A stretch of 64,000 nucleotides of DNA. It comes from Altererythrobacter sp. KTW20L (lineage in GTDB: Bacteria; Pseudomonadota; Alphaproteobacteria; Sphingomonadales; Sphingomonadaceae). The position numbers and the translations under genes were made by a program. The DNA lies in the NCBI RefSeq assembly GCF_023501975.1, contig NZ_JAMFLH010000001.1:247481-311480 (forward strand), given 5' to 3'. The first letter of the stretch is position 1, and the number at the start of each line of letters is the position of its first letter. Below, in pieces: positions 47,399 to 56,164 of this stretch. The notes under the pieces were generated by a model, which was given only the letters and a program-made list of their open reading frames with translations, was not told the DNA's origin and searched no databases.

Positions 47399-48562
47399 AT
47401 GAATATCGCCGATCTGCGCGTGGCCCTGTTCAGCGGCAACTACAATTATGTCCGCGACGGCGCCAACCAGGCGCTGAACAGGCTGGTCGATTATCTGCTA
47501 CGGCAGGGTGCGGCGGTGCGCGTCTATTCGCCCAAGGTGGAATGCCCCGCGTTCGAGCCGGCGGGCGAGCTGGTGGGCCTGCCCAACTGGCCGATTCCCG
47601 GGCGCAGCGAATATCGCTTCTCGGTGGCACTGTCGGCCGAAGTGAAACAGGACCTGGCGGACTTTGCGCCCAACCTGGTCCATGTGGCCAGCCCCGACAT
47701 CGCCGGTCACCGCGCGGTCACCTGGGCGCGCGAGCGGCACCTGCCGATCCTGGCCAGCGTCCACACCCGGTTCGAAACCTATCCGCGCTATTATGGCTTG
47801 GCTTTCCTCGAACCGGTGGCGGAAGCCATCCTGCGGCGCTTCTACAACCGCTGCGATGCGCTGGTTGCCCCGTCCGAGAGCATGGCCGCCGTCCTGCGCG
47901 AGCAGGGCATGAATGCGGATATCGGCATCTGGTCGCGCGGGGTGGACCGCACGATCTTCGATCCATCGCGCCGCGACATGGCCTGGCGCCGCAGCCTGGG
48001 CATTGCGGATGACGAGGTGGCCGTGGGCTTCCTTGGCCGGCTGGTGATGGAAAAGGGGCTCGACGTATTCTCCGACACCATCGCCGAACTGAACAAGCGC
48101 GGCGTAAAGCACCGCGTGCTGGTGGTGGGTGAAGGCCCGGCGCGCGAATTTTTCGAGGCTGCCGTGCCCGATGCGGTGTTCGCCGGGTTCTTCCAGCGCG
48201 AAGCCCTGGGCCGCGCAGTGGCGAGCATGGACCTGCTGCTCAACCCCAGCGTCACCGAAACTTTCGGCAATGTCACGCTAGAGGCCATGGCCAGCGGCAT
48301 CCCGGTGGTTGCCGCCCGCGCTACCGGCAGCACCAGCCTGGTGCGCGATGGCGAAACCGGGCGGCTGGTCGAACCCGGACGGATCGGCGATTTTGCCGAT
48401 GTGGTCGCCGCCTATTGCACCAATCCTCTGCTGCGCGCCGCCCACGGCGCGGCGGGCGAAAAACGCAGTCGGGATTTCACCTGGGATGCAATCAATTCCG
48501 CCGTGGCCGATTGCTATGTCCGCTTGATCGGCGGCCAGCAGCAGCAGCGCGCCTCGGCTTGA
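47399..48562 (+). CDS. GT4-family glycosyltransferase
   Basis: A 387-residue GT-B enzyme. N-terminal domain: LRVALFSGNYNYVRDGANQA, LVHVASPDIAGHRAV, PILASVHTRFETYPRYYGL. C-terminal nucleotide-sugar domain: VGFLGRLVMEKGLDVFSD, VVGEGPAREFFE, and NPSVTETFGNVTLEAMASG with the ExxxxxxxE motif. The HTRFETYPRYYG segment resembles glycolipid synthases (MgtA/SqdX type glucuronosyl- or mannosyl-diacylglycerol transferases). AAGGGA precedes the ATG at good spacing. It starts an apparent operon with rarA and a DUF429-like gene. The acceptor is probably a lipid, by resemblance only. Confidence 0.88.
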   Translation: MNIADLRVALFSGNYNYVRDGANQALNRLVDYLLRQGAAVRVYSPKVECPAFEPAGELVGLPNWPIPGRSEYRFSVALSAEVKQDLADFAPNLVHVASPDIAGHRAVTWARERHLPILASVHTRFETYPRYYGLAFLEPVAEAILRRFYNRCDALVAPSESMAAVLREQGMNADIGIWSRGVDRTIFDPSRRDMAWRRSLGIADDEVAVGFLGRLVMEKGLDVFSDTIAELNKRGVKHRVLVVGEGPAREFFEAAVPDAVFAGFFQREALGRAVASMDLLLNPSVTETFGNVTLEAMASGIPVVAARATGSTSLVRDGETGRLVEPGRIGDFADVVAAYCTNPLLRAAHGAAGEKRSRDFTWDAINSAVADCYVRLIGGQQQQRASA

Positions 48563-48596
48563 AACTATCGCCGGGCAGCTTCGAACGGGAGAGGAC

Positions 48597-49904
48597 ATGA
48601 GCGACCTTTTCGCCTCCGATCCCGCCGTTCCGGCAGAACCCGCCGCCGATGCCCCGTTGGCCGACCGTCTGCGCCCGCGCGACCTGTCCGAAATCATCGG
48701 CCAGGACCATGTGACCGGGCCGGAGGGCGCAATCGGGCGCATGGTAGCGGCGGGACGCCTGTCCAGCATTGTCCTGTGGGGCCCGCCCGGCACCGGCAAG
48801 ACAAGCATCGCCCGCCTGCTCGCCGCCGCCGTGGGCATGCGCTATGAAGCGGTAAGCGCAGTCTTTTCCGGCGTGGCGGACCTGCGCAAGGCCTTTGCCG
48901 CCGCCGAAACCGCCCGGCTGGCGGGTCAGCGGACATTGCTGTTCGTGGACGAGATCCACCGCTTCAACCGCGCGCAGCAGGACGGCTTCCTGCCGTTCGT
49001 CGAAAGCGGCGCGGTGACGCTGGTGGGCGCTACCACCGAGAACCCCAGCTTCGAACTCAACGCCGCCCTGCTCAGCCGCGCGCAGGTGCTCATCCTCCAC
49101 CGCCTCGATGCGGCTGCGCTGGAGCAGTTGCTGGCGCGGGCGGAGGAGTTGGAAGGCCCGCTCCCCCTCACTCCGGAGGCGCGCGATGCGCTGGTGGCCA
49201 GTGCCGATGGCGACGGGCGGTTCCTGCTCAACCAGGCCGAGACGCTCTATGCCGCCAGGCTGGCCGAACCGCTCGATCCCGCAGCTCTCGGCCAGTTCCT
49301 CCAGCGGCGGGTGGCGGTGTACGACAAGAACCGCGAGGGGCACTACAATCTCATTTCCGCGCTGCACAAGGCAGTGCGCGGGTCCGATCCGCAGGCGGCG
49401 CTCTATTACATGGCGCGTATGTTGATGGCCGGTGAGGAGCCGCTGTTCCTCGCCCGGCGGCTGGTGCGCATGGCGGTGGAGGACATCGGTCTGGCCGATC
49501 CGCAGGCGCTCACCCAGTGCATCGCCGCCAAGGATGCCTACCAGTTCCTCGGCAGCCCCGAAGGCGAACTGGCGCTGGTCCAGGCCTGCCTCTACCTTGC
49601 CACCGCGCCCAAATCGAACGCCGCCTACAAGGCGCAGAAAGCCGCGTGGAAAAGCGCGAAGGACACCGGCAGCCTGATGCCGCCGATGAATATCGTCAAC
49701 GCGCCGACCAAGCTGATGAAGGACGTCGGATACGGCAAGGGCTACACCTACGACCACGACGCGGACGAGGGCTTTTCCGGCGACAACTACTGGCCCGATG
49801 GCATGGAGCCCCAGGATTACTACCAGCCCGTCGAACGCGGGTTCGAGCGCGAGGTGAAGAAGCGGCTCGATTATTGGGACAAGCTCAGACGAGAGCGGGG
49901 TTGA
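48597..49904 (+). CDS. rarA: Replication-associated recombination protein RarA/MgsA (AAA+ ATPase)
   Basis: A 435-residue AAA+ protein. PLADRLRPRDLSEIIGQDH leads into Walker A GPPGTGKTS, Walker B LLFVDEIHRF, sensor 1 VGATTENPSFELNAALLSR, followed by the RarA C-terminal tetramerisation region (YNLISALHKAVRGSDP, MARMLMAGEEPLFLARRLVR, PKSNAAYKA). RarA acts at stalled replication forks. GGAGAGG precedes the ATG. It lies 34 bases after the glycosyltransferase and overlaps the next gene by TTGA. Confidence 0.95.
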   Translation: MSDLFASDPAVPAEPAADAPLADRLRPRDLSEIIGQDHVTGPEGAIGRMVAAGRLSSIVLWGPPGTGKTSIARLLAAAVGMRYEAVSAVFSGVADLRKAFAAAETARLAGQRTLLFVDEIHRFNRAQQDGFLPFVESGAVTLVGATTENPSFELNAALLSRAQVLILHRLDAAALEQLLARAEELEGPLPLTPEARDALVASADGDGRFLLNQAETLYAARLAEPLDPAALGQFLQRRVAVYDKNREGHYNLISALHKAVRGSDPQAALYYMARMLMAGEEPLFLARRLVRMAVEDIGLADPQALTQCIAAKDAYQFLGSPEGELALVQACLYLATAPKSNAAYKAQKAAWKSAKDTGSLMPPMNIVNAPTKLMKDVGYGKGYTYDHDADEGFSGDNYWPDGMEPQDYYQPVERGFEREVKKRLDYWDKLRRERG

Positions 49905-50767
49905 TCCGCTTTACCCACTTCCTCGCAATCGACTGGTCGGGCGCGGTGGGCGAGCGGCACCGGGCGATCGCGCTGGCGCTGGCCGATGCGGATGGCGGCG
50001 CGCCGGTGCTGGTTCGCAGCGAGCGCGGGTGGTCGCGGGGCAATGTGCTGGAACTGCTACTCGACGGCCTGCCCGAAAGCACGCTGGTCGGCATGGACCT
50101 TGGCATCTCCCTGCCCTTCGCGGATCGGGGCGCGTTCTTTCCAGGATGGGATGAAAGCCCGGCAGACGCGCCCGCATTGTGGCGGCTGGTCGATGAAGTA
50201 TGCTCTGCCGACCCGCATTTCGCCGCAACCGCGCTGGTCGATCACCACCACGCCAGCCAGCACTTCCGCCGCCATGGCGGGCGCGAGGGGGAGCACTTTG
50301 GTGGCGGCCTGGGCCGCTTCCGGGTGACCGAGCTGGCGCAGGCCAAGCAGGGCTGTAAACCCTACTCCAACTTCAACCTGGTGGGCGCGGCGCAAGTCGG
50401 CAAGTCGAGCCTGACGGGGATGCGCCTTCTCAACCGGCTGCGTGGCGCACTGCCCGTCTGGCCGGTTGATCCACTGCCTGCCTCGGGCTCGGTGGTGGTC
50501 GAAATCTATACCACCCTGGCCGCCATCGCCGGAGGCCGCAGCGCCGCGCGCAGCAAGATGCGCAGTTTCGAGGAGGTGAATGCCGCTCTGGAGACTCTCG
50601 GTAGCCCACCGGTGGCAGGCAGCCGGTCGATCGATGACCACTCCGCCGATGCCCTCGTCAGCGCCGCCTGGCTGCGCGCCCACGCCAACCGGCACGAATT
50701 GTGGCATCCTGCAGAACTTACCGGCGAAATTGCGCGCACCGAGGGCTGGACCTTCGGCGCGACTTGA
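49901..50767 (+). CDS. DUF429-like predicted nuclease-fold protein
   Basis: A 288-residue protein. The frame is open far upstream inside rarA, but homology-like sequence begins at the TTG at 49901, which overlaps the rarA stop (TTGA) and follows GAGAGCGGGG: IRFTHFLAIDWSGAVGER. The FLAIDWSGA motif, VGMDLGISLPF, VVVEIYTTLAAIAGG and DDHSADALVSAAWL follow the RNase H-like DUF429 pattern with conserved acidic residues. Function is unknown to me; coupling to rarA suggests a link with DNA maintenance but this is position only. Confidence 0.72.
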   Translation: MIRFTHFLAIDWSGAVGERHRAIALALADADGGAPVLVRSERGWSRGNVLELLLDGLPESTLVGMDLGISLPFADRGAFFPGWDESPADAPALWRLVDEVCSADPHFAATALVDHHHASQHFRRHGGREGEHFGGGLGRFRVTELAQAKQGCKPYSNFNLVGAAQVGKSSLTGMRLLNRLRGALPVWPVDPLPASGSVVVEIYTTLAAIAGGRSAARSKMRSFEEVNAALETLGSPPVAGSRSIDDHSADALVSAAWLRAHANRHELWHPAELTGEIARTEGWTFGAT

Positions 50768-50861
50768 GCCAAAGGCGCGCAGTACCTTGCCGTCAAGCCG
50801 CGAAGCGTTAGGGCAAGACTTGGTCGCCCTCATGCAGCAAGCGGTAGGGCGAAAGGGATAC

Positions 50862-50937
50862 GCCGGTTTAGCTCAGTTGGTAGAGCAGTTGATTTGTAAT
50901 CATCAGGCCAGGGGTTCGAATCCTCTAACCGGCACCA
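50862..50937 (+). tRNA. tRNA-Thr (anticodon TGT)
   Basis: A 76-base cloverleaf with acceptor stem GCCGGTT/AACCGGC, D-arm GCTCAGTTGGTAGAGC, anticodon loop TTTGTAA giving TGT (Thr, ACA), T-arm AGGGGTTCGAATCCTCT, discriminator A and encoded CCA. tRNA genes are common integration targets, and the region that follows has island features. Confidence 0.97.
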
Positions 50938-51409
50938 CCCATATGTTGGACGTCACAATACGTTGGACGAAATCCAACGTGCTTGGATTTTTCAGCACCG
51001 AGGAGAGCCCTGTTCCCCCAGACAGAGAAATTGCAATCGCCTCGTCGCTAAGCCTTTTCGTCGGCTCTGCGCCCTCATTCCGGCCGTTACCCGACCGGGC
51101 GTAGCATCCTGAAGCCGGTCATTGTGGATGCGCCGTAGCAGCGTCCGATTTTGATCGACACTCGCTGGTTCGAACCTCCCTTTTTTGCTTTGGCCATTTT
51201 TGGCCAGGTAGAGCGTCTTTACGCCGACCTGCGCCAACCACTTCCCGGGCTGCCGTCGCGAAAAATTCCTGTCGTTATCGGACCTGATATTGGCAGGCGG
51301 CCCGCGTGCGCTTGTGTGCTCTCCGGCCTATCGCGCTGCCCCGTAAAAGTTGCCATTCAGCGATATCACCACGGCAGTGAATCCCGGCTCGGCCGTGCAA
51401 ATGCTCTGT
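50938..51409. other. 472-base region downstream of tRNA-Thr without a convincing gene
   Basis: No real gene is seen. A hairpin ACGTTGGA (50960-50967), loop CGAAA, TCCAACGT (50973-50980), then GGATTTTT at 50985-50992, may end the tRNA transcript. GGTTCGAACCTCCC at 51167-51180 resembles a T-arm with a poly-T stretch after it (51180-51185). A 53-residue frame (ATG 50944 to 51104) has no homology and looks like chance. Confidence 0.5.
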
Positions 51410-52912
51410 TCACCGTATAACGTTGACGAACACCGGATTGGCATAGAACCACAGGTCGCTCCACGGATCCTCGCCAGGCTGATCCTCTGCCGGTTCCATC
51501 TCGGTGCCGTTGGTTCCGCGAATTCGCAGGTAATAGGGATTTGCGCTGGCCGGCAGGCTGTAGGTGATCGAGATGTATTCACCGTCGCGTTGCCAATCCG
51601 TTTCGATAAAGCGTGCCACCACCCGGGTTCCCGGCGCGCGATCCTGGTTGCGGTCTGCCACCGGTCCAGTGATCGGCCCGCCGATAAGGTCGATCCTGGC
51701 CAGTGCCGGGTTATGGCCGCCGGCATTGACTGCCTGTGGGTCGCGCACCCGGATCTGAACCATCAGTTCCTCGTCCGCGCCGATCTCCAGCATGCCGCCA
51801 ATCCCCGCCGCGTCGCCGCCCGTGCGCGCGCCGCGGACCTGCATATCGACCGACGAGACCAGGTCGCCGGTGGTTACGAAAACCCGCCCGTTGCGCAAAC
51901 CGTCGAGAATGTCGGCATAGTTGCGGGTGGCGTGGACATAGGTCTTGGAGTATTCGCCCGGCCAGAAATCGCTGCCACCTTCGCGCCAGTGGCGGTGCGA
52001 ATCCGACGTGGCCGTAACCCACCAGCGCCGCCCTTCGGCCAGCATCGAATCCCACAGCCCGCCCAGCCGCGCGGTCATCGGATCGAACCCGCCCATCGTG
52101 GCCACGCCCCGGCGATATCCACCGCGATAGCCTTCGGGATCCAAGGTGCCATCGGGATTGAGCGCGGCGGCCTGGTGTCCGGGCGCGCCTTCCATGCCCA
52201 CCGCTACACCGGGGGCAGTGTCATTCCAGTTGCGGAATTCTGCCGGATCATAGCGCCCGTATTCGGTGGCGCTGACCGCCGAGCGCGACGGATGGTTGGC
52301 AATCAAGACCGGCGGCTGCGGCTGGTCGCGCATCACCGTGAGCGCGGCAATCATCCGTGCCGGTTCGTCGCGTGCGGGATCGGCCGGATGGGCCTCGCGG
52401 CGCGAAAAGCCGGCCTCGATTTCGAGCAGCTGGCTGCGTTCGGCATCGGTGCGCGGAATGATCAGGCTGCTGTGGTCGCCATCGGGGGTATCGAATTCCA
52501 TCCCGAAGAATTGCAACACCTCTGGCACTGCCTGCCGCGATTCGAGCAATGAGGGATAGGCGAAATCATGGTTGATGCGCGAATGGCCGGGGCCGCCGTG
52601 GTCGGTCGACACCATCCACGCCAGCCCGAATTCGCGCGCCATCTCGGCATTACGCTGGATCGGATAGATGCCGTCCACTCCGAAGGTGAACGCGGGCATG
52701 GCATCGGGGTTGGCCGGATCGATTGCGTATTCCGCGCTGAATTCGCTGTGGATGTGGTGATCGCCCGCCAGCCATTCGCGTTCGCCAGGTGCGGCTTCGC
52801 CAGCACCTTCGGGCATAACGATCTGCGTGTGGCCTTCGTGCGCCGAGACCGGAGTTATCGCGGCGGCGGACAGCAGGCCGCCGGCGAGCAGGAAGGAGCG
52901 CGGTCGAATCAT
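51410..52912 (-). CDS. Exported PHP-domain phosphoesterase-like protein
   Basis: A 500-residue protein with signal peptide MIRPRSFLLAGGLLSAAA processed near VSAHEG. PHP metal motifs are in order: LAGDHHIHSEFS, WMVSTDHGGPGH, VLIANHPSRSAV and WVTATSDSHRHW; the C-terminal part (from about residue 365) is a beta-rich domain. PHP enzymes cleave phosphoesters with metal ions. It is the third gene after the purple acid phosphatase-like and TonB receptor genes, so a role in degrading an imported or extracellular phosphorus compound is likely. The substrate is not known. Confidence 0.83.
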   Translation of the reverse strand: MIRPRSFLLAGGLLSAAAITPVSAHEGHTQIVMPEGAGEAAPGEREWLAGDHHIHSEFSAEYAIDPANPDAMPAFTFGVDGIYPIQRNAEMAREFGLAWMVSTDHGGPGHSRINHDFAYPSLLESRQAVPEVLQFFGMEFDTPDGDHSSLIIPRTDAERSQLLEIEAGFSRREAHPADPARDEPARMIAALTVMRDQPQPPVLIANHPSRSAVSATEYGRYDPAEFRNWNDTAPGVAVGMEGAPGHQAAALNPDGTLDPEGYRGGYRRGVATMGGFDPMTARLGGLWDSMLAEGRRWWVTATSDSHRHWREGGSDFWPGEYSKTYVHATRNYADILDGLRNGRVFVTTGDLVSSVDMQVRGARTGGDAAGIGGMLEIGADEELMVQIRVRDPQAVNAGGHNPALARIDLIGGPITGPVADRNQDRAPGTRVVARFIETDWQRDGEYISITYSLPASANPYYLRIRGTNGTEMEPAEDQPGEDPWSDLWFYANPVFVNVIR

Positions 52913-52945
52913 GGCAAAAATCCCCGGAGATCTGGATAGGAAGGG

Positions 52946-52975
52946 GCCTGGAGCGGCTCAAGGCACGCTCCAGGC
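52946..52975 (-). other. Perfect 10-bp hairpin in the leader of the PHP gene
   Basis: GCCTGGAGCG (52946-52955), loop of ten bases, CGCTCCAGGC (52966-52975). It lies 33 bases before the PHP gene start on the transcribed strand, so it would form in its leader RNA. No T-run follows. It could protect or process the mRNA between the receptor and PHP parts. Confidence 0.5.
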
Positions 52976-53074
52976 TCGGAATTCAAGGCAAGTATGTGTG
53001 ATCAGAAATCGAGGCGGACACCATGCTGCTAGCGAGCAAGGCGCAGCGCAACGTCTTCATCAGATCACGTCATT

Positions 53075-53115
53075 AAAAATTGATGGTGCCCGGGGCGCAG
53101 AACTGCACCCCGGGC
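53075..53115 (-). terminator. Terminator-like hairpin after the TonB receptor gene
   Basis: On the minus strand, GCCCGGGG and CCCCGGGC arms with an inner GCAG/CTGC extension (plus 53088-53115) form a strong stem. Five T residues follow eight bases later (plus 53075-53079). This would partly stop transcription between the receptor and the PHP gene, giving more receptor than PHP transcript. Confidence 0.6.
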
Positions 53116-53140
53116 CCATACAGTTGACTGGTCGCCCAAA

Positions 53141-56119
53141 TCAGAAGTTCAGGCGCACGCCGCCCATAAAGCGCGAACCGAACTGTTCGAATTCATAGAC
53201 CCGGCTGGGGATGCCATCATAGCGGATACCGGGGGTATCGGTCAGGTTGTTGGCGTCGACAAAAATTTCGACCTGCGGGTTCAACGCATAGCGGGCCGAG
53301 AAATCGAGCCGACCGACGCTGCTCCAGAAGCGGTTGCCGATGTTATTGGTAGCGGCCGTGTTGATCGAATTGAGCCATTGGCCGCGTTGCTGCCAACTCA
53401 GGCGCAGGGACAGACCGTATTGTTCGTAATAGCCGGAGATGTTGTACATCCACTTCGAGGTATCGGGCAGTTGCCCTTTCCGGCCAAGCGGGTCGATCGC
53501 GCTGGACTCGTTTAAATTGGCATTCGCCGTGAAGCCAAACCCATGCGTCCATTCGGGCGCGCCGATGCTGGCCAGCAGATCTTCAAGCGGTTGCGAGTAA
53601 GCCACTTCGATCCCCATCAGCTCACCACTGCCGCCATTCAACGTTGTGGTGAAGTCATAGCCTGAACGATCAAGGCCGCCTTCGTTCAGCACGTCGCTGT
53701 CGAAAGTCGTAGTGGCGTTGAACAGCACATCGCGCAGGTCCTTGTAATAGGCCCCGATCGAGAAGAACCCGCGGTTGTTCATATACCATTCGAAATAGGC
53801 ATCGACCCCGATGGCCTTCTCCGGCTCGGCAAAGGGATTGCCGCCTGAAATCGTCTCGTTCAGATCATCGACTGACAGGTTAGGCCGCAAGACCGAATAA
53901 TCGGCCCGCGCCGCGCCGGAATTGAACGAGAGGCGCAGCTTGATCTCGTCGGTGGCATCATAGTTGATGTGTACGCTGGGGAAGAACAGCGTTTTCGCGC
54001 TGCTCACCGTGAGTTCTTCGCGCACGCCGGCAATGGTTGCGAGCGCGGTCCCGGTGTTCTCGTAGCGCTCGGCCCGCACGCCCGCGACAATATTGCCGCG
54101 ATCGAAGAACATGGTGCCCATGGCATAGCCGGCAACCACTTCTTCAGTAACATTGTAATTGCTGTTTTCCGACGTGTTGGGCTGCACCCGAAACGCATTG
54201 GCCGCAATGTAGCTGTCAAGCAGCGCCTCGCTGGCGGGCGTGCTCAGATTGAAGAAGGTGTAATTGCTACGCAGGCCGGTTGGAAAAATCGTGCGTTCGG
54301 CAACATCCTCCTGCCGCGGCAACGCGATGCCAGCCGCGTTCAGTTCAGCCGGACGAACTTCCAGCACCGTACGGGTCGAGGTCTTGTCACGGTTGTTATA
54401 CTGGAAACCGAACTCGATAGTGGTGTCGTTGCCAAGCAGGTCGAAATTGCGATCAATGTCGAGCCGCGCCGTATAAGCGTCGGTGCGGTCGAGCCGGACG
54501 ATGTCGCGGGTGAAGCTGGCCAGATCCAATTCCGACATTGAGATGAAATTGCGCGATGCCCCCAGCGAGCGGGTGCCGTCGGCGGCCACTACGGTGTCGA
54601 AAAATTGCAGCACTGGATCACTCGGATTGGTGAAGTCATAAACGACACTAGGGCGCAGCGCTGCGCTGGACGGGCTTCTCCAGCTCGAACTGAAGGGCGG
54701 CTGGCGGTCATCATCGCCGCGGGTGAAATTGCCGCGCCAGCTCACGTCCCATTCGCCAAACAGATGATTGCCGCCGAGCGTGGTGGTGAAGATGGTCTGC
54801 GGCGAATTGCTGGTGCCCCAGGAGCCTTCTATTTCGACACCATAGAGCGTGCCCTGAAGCGGCGTGTTGCCGGTCCGAATATCGGCATAGCCAGTGCGTG
54901 CGCCAAGCGCCGGTGTGGCGGCCGTCGTGTTCACCGCGCCATCGTCAAAGTCGAGGGCATAAACCTGACGCTCTTCCTGATCGCGGAACTGGGTCCATAC
55001 CGAGCTGATGAAAATCTCGTGATCCGCATCGGGCCGCCAATCGAGGCGCCCGGTGAACGCGGTGTTGGAACGCGTCAGGCGGTAATAGCGGTTGTCGAAA
55101 AAATTGGTCCAAACTCGATCTGCGGAGCCCGGCTCCCGATCTTCCGGTGCGAACTCGAACCGGCTTTCGAAATTGTCGGTAACCATGTCGACTGCAAACC
55201 GCGATGCCGACACCAGAATGCCGATGGTATCATTGGCGAACCGGTTGGAAATGTGGGCGCTGGCATTGTACTGGCGACCCCCGCCCAGTTCCGAAAAGCC
55301 AAGTCCAAGATCGGCTGCCAATTTGAAGCCGGGGTAATCGAAGGCGCTGCGGGTGCGCACGTCGATGTTGCCAGCCACGGTTTCGCCGGTGAGATCGGCT
55401 GTCACAGCCTTGCGGACCGTGACGTTGGAGGCAATTGCCGACGGAATGGTATCAAAACGGGTGGTGCGGCCCGACGGGCTGACCACGCCGATCCCGTCAA
55501 ATGAGACCGTGGTCCAGCTGTTGCGCGCACCGCGCAGCGAGACGAAGCGGTCCTGCCCCTGGTCGCGTTCAATGCCTACGCCCGGCAGACGGCCGAGCGA
55601 TGCAGCCAGGTTCTGATCCGGGAAGCGGCCGATGCTATCGGCGGCGAGCACGTTGACCAACGCGGTGGAAGCGCGCTGCTGCTGGATCGCCGCCGCTTCG
55701 GATTCGGCAATCGGGCGCGATGCAACGACCACGATCTGGTCGTCCCCTGCCCGCTGTGGCGCAAGCGAAATGGCAACGGTCGAGGTCTGGCCTGCGACAA
55801 CCGTGACCTGCTCGGTCACCGGAGGCGATCCGAAATAGCGCACGGTGACCGTCTGCATGCCCTGCGGAACAGCCCGGAACACGAAGCGGCCGCTCGAATC
55901 AGTGGTCTCGACAAAGTTGGAGCCGCTGATTTCCACGGTCGCGCCGTTGACCAGATTGCCATTGGCATCGGTTACGACGCCGTTGAGCTGGGCTTCGGAA
56001 ACCTGCCCGGCTCCGGCCTGCGCGGCGGTCTGCGCCTGCGCCGCGCCAGCCCAGGCCACTGCGCCCATGGCGCAACCTGCGAACAAGGCGTGCGTGATGA
56101 TTGAAGATCGAGCCTTCAT
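53141..56119 (-). CDS. TonB-dependent receptor with N-terminal carboxypeptidase-regulatory-like domain
   Basis: A 992-residue receptor. After the signal (MKARSSIITHALFAGCAMGA) comes a CarboxypepD_reg-like beta sandwich (LNGVVTDANGNLVNGATVEI, TTDSSGRFVFRAVPQGMQTV), then the plug (VLAADSIGRFPDQNLAASLG, LPGVGIERDQGQDRFVSLRG) and a barrel ending FMGGVRLNF. DSIGRFPDQNLAE-type plugs are typical of the TonB receptors for carbohydrate or other nutrient polymers in sphingomonads and Caulobacter. AGGGGAAA precedes the ATG. It follows the purple acid phosphatase-like gene by 45 bases, so it probably takes up phosphorylated or organic phosphorus compounds. Confidence 0.92.
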   Translation of the reverse strand: MKARSSIITHALFAGCAMGAVAWAGAAQAQTAAQAGAGQVSEAQLNGVVTDANGNLVNGATVEISGSNFVETTDSSGRFVFRAVPQGMQTVTVRYFGSPPVTEQVTVVAGQTSTVAISLAPQRAGDDQIVVVASRPIAESEAAAIQQQRASTALVNVLAADSIGRFPDQNLAASLGRLPGVGIERDQGQDRFVSLRGARNSWTTVSFDGIGVVSPSGRTTRFDTIPSAIASNVTVRKAVTADLTGETVAGNIDVRTRSAFDYPGFKLAADLGLGFSELGGGRQYNASAHISNRFANDTIGILVSASRFAVDMVTDNFESRFEFAPEDREPGSADRVWTNFFDNRYYRLTRSNTAFTGRLDWRPDADHEIFISSVWTQFRDQEERQVYALDFDDGAVNTTAATPALGARTGYADIRTGNTPLQGTLYGVEIEGSWGTSNSPQTIFTTTLGGNHLFGEWDVSWRGNFTRGDDDRQPPFSSSWRSPSSAALRPSVVYDFTNPSDPVLQFFDTVVAADGTRSLGASRNFISMSELDLASFTRDIVRLDRTDAYTARLDIDRNFDLLGNDTTIEFGFQYNNRDKTSTRTVLEVRPAELNAAGIALPRQEDVAERTIFPTGLRSNYTFFNLSTPASEALLDSYIAANAFRVQPNTSENSNYNVTEEVVAGYAMGTMFFDRGNIVAGVRAERYENTGTALATIAGVREELTVSSAKTLFFPSVHINYDATDEIKLRLSFNSGAARADYSVLRPNLSVDDLNETISGGNPFAEPEKAIGVDAYFEWYMNNRGFFSIGAYYKDLRDVLFNATTTFDSDVLNEGGLDRSGYDFTTTLNGGSGELMGIEVAYSQPLEDLLASIGAPEWTHGFGFTANANLNESSAIDPLGRKGQLPDTSKWMYNISGYYEQYGLSLRLSWQQRGQWLNSINTAATNNIGNRFWSSVGRLDFSARYALNPQVEIFVDANNLTDTPGIRYDGIPSRVYEFEQFGSRFMGGVRLNF

Positions 56120-56164
56120 GATATTTCCCCTGATTTTTGGTGTGTTACTGGTTGATTGAAGTGG

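Noticed and set aside
48536..48552. CAGCAGCAGCAG-like run as a repeat-variable site
   Set aside because: It is a short Gln run at the end of the glycosyltransferase and too brief for meaning.
50944..51104. A 53-residue frame directly after tRNA-Thr
   Set aside because: No ribosome site, no family resemblance, and it covers the tRNA-side hairpin.
51167..51185. GGTTCGAACCTCCC plus T-run as a second tRNA fragment or att site
   Set aside because: The match to tRNA-Thr is short and GGTTCGAACC is a self-palindrome; kept only as a remark.
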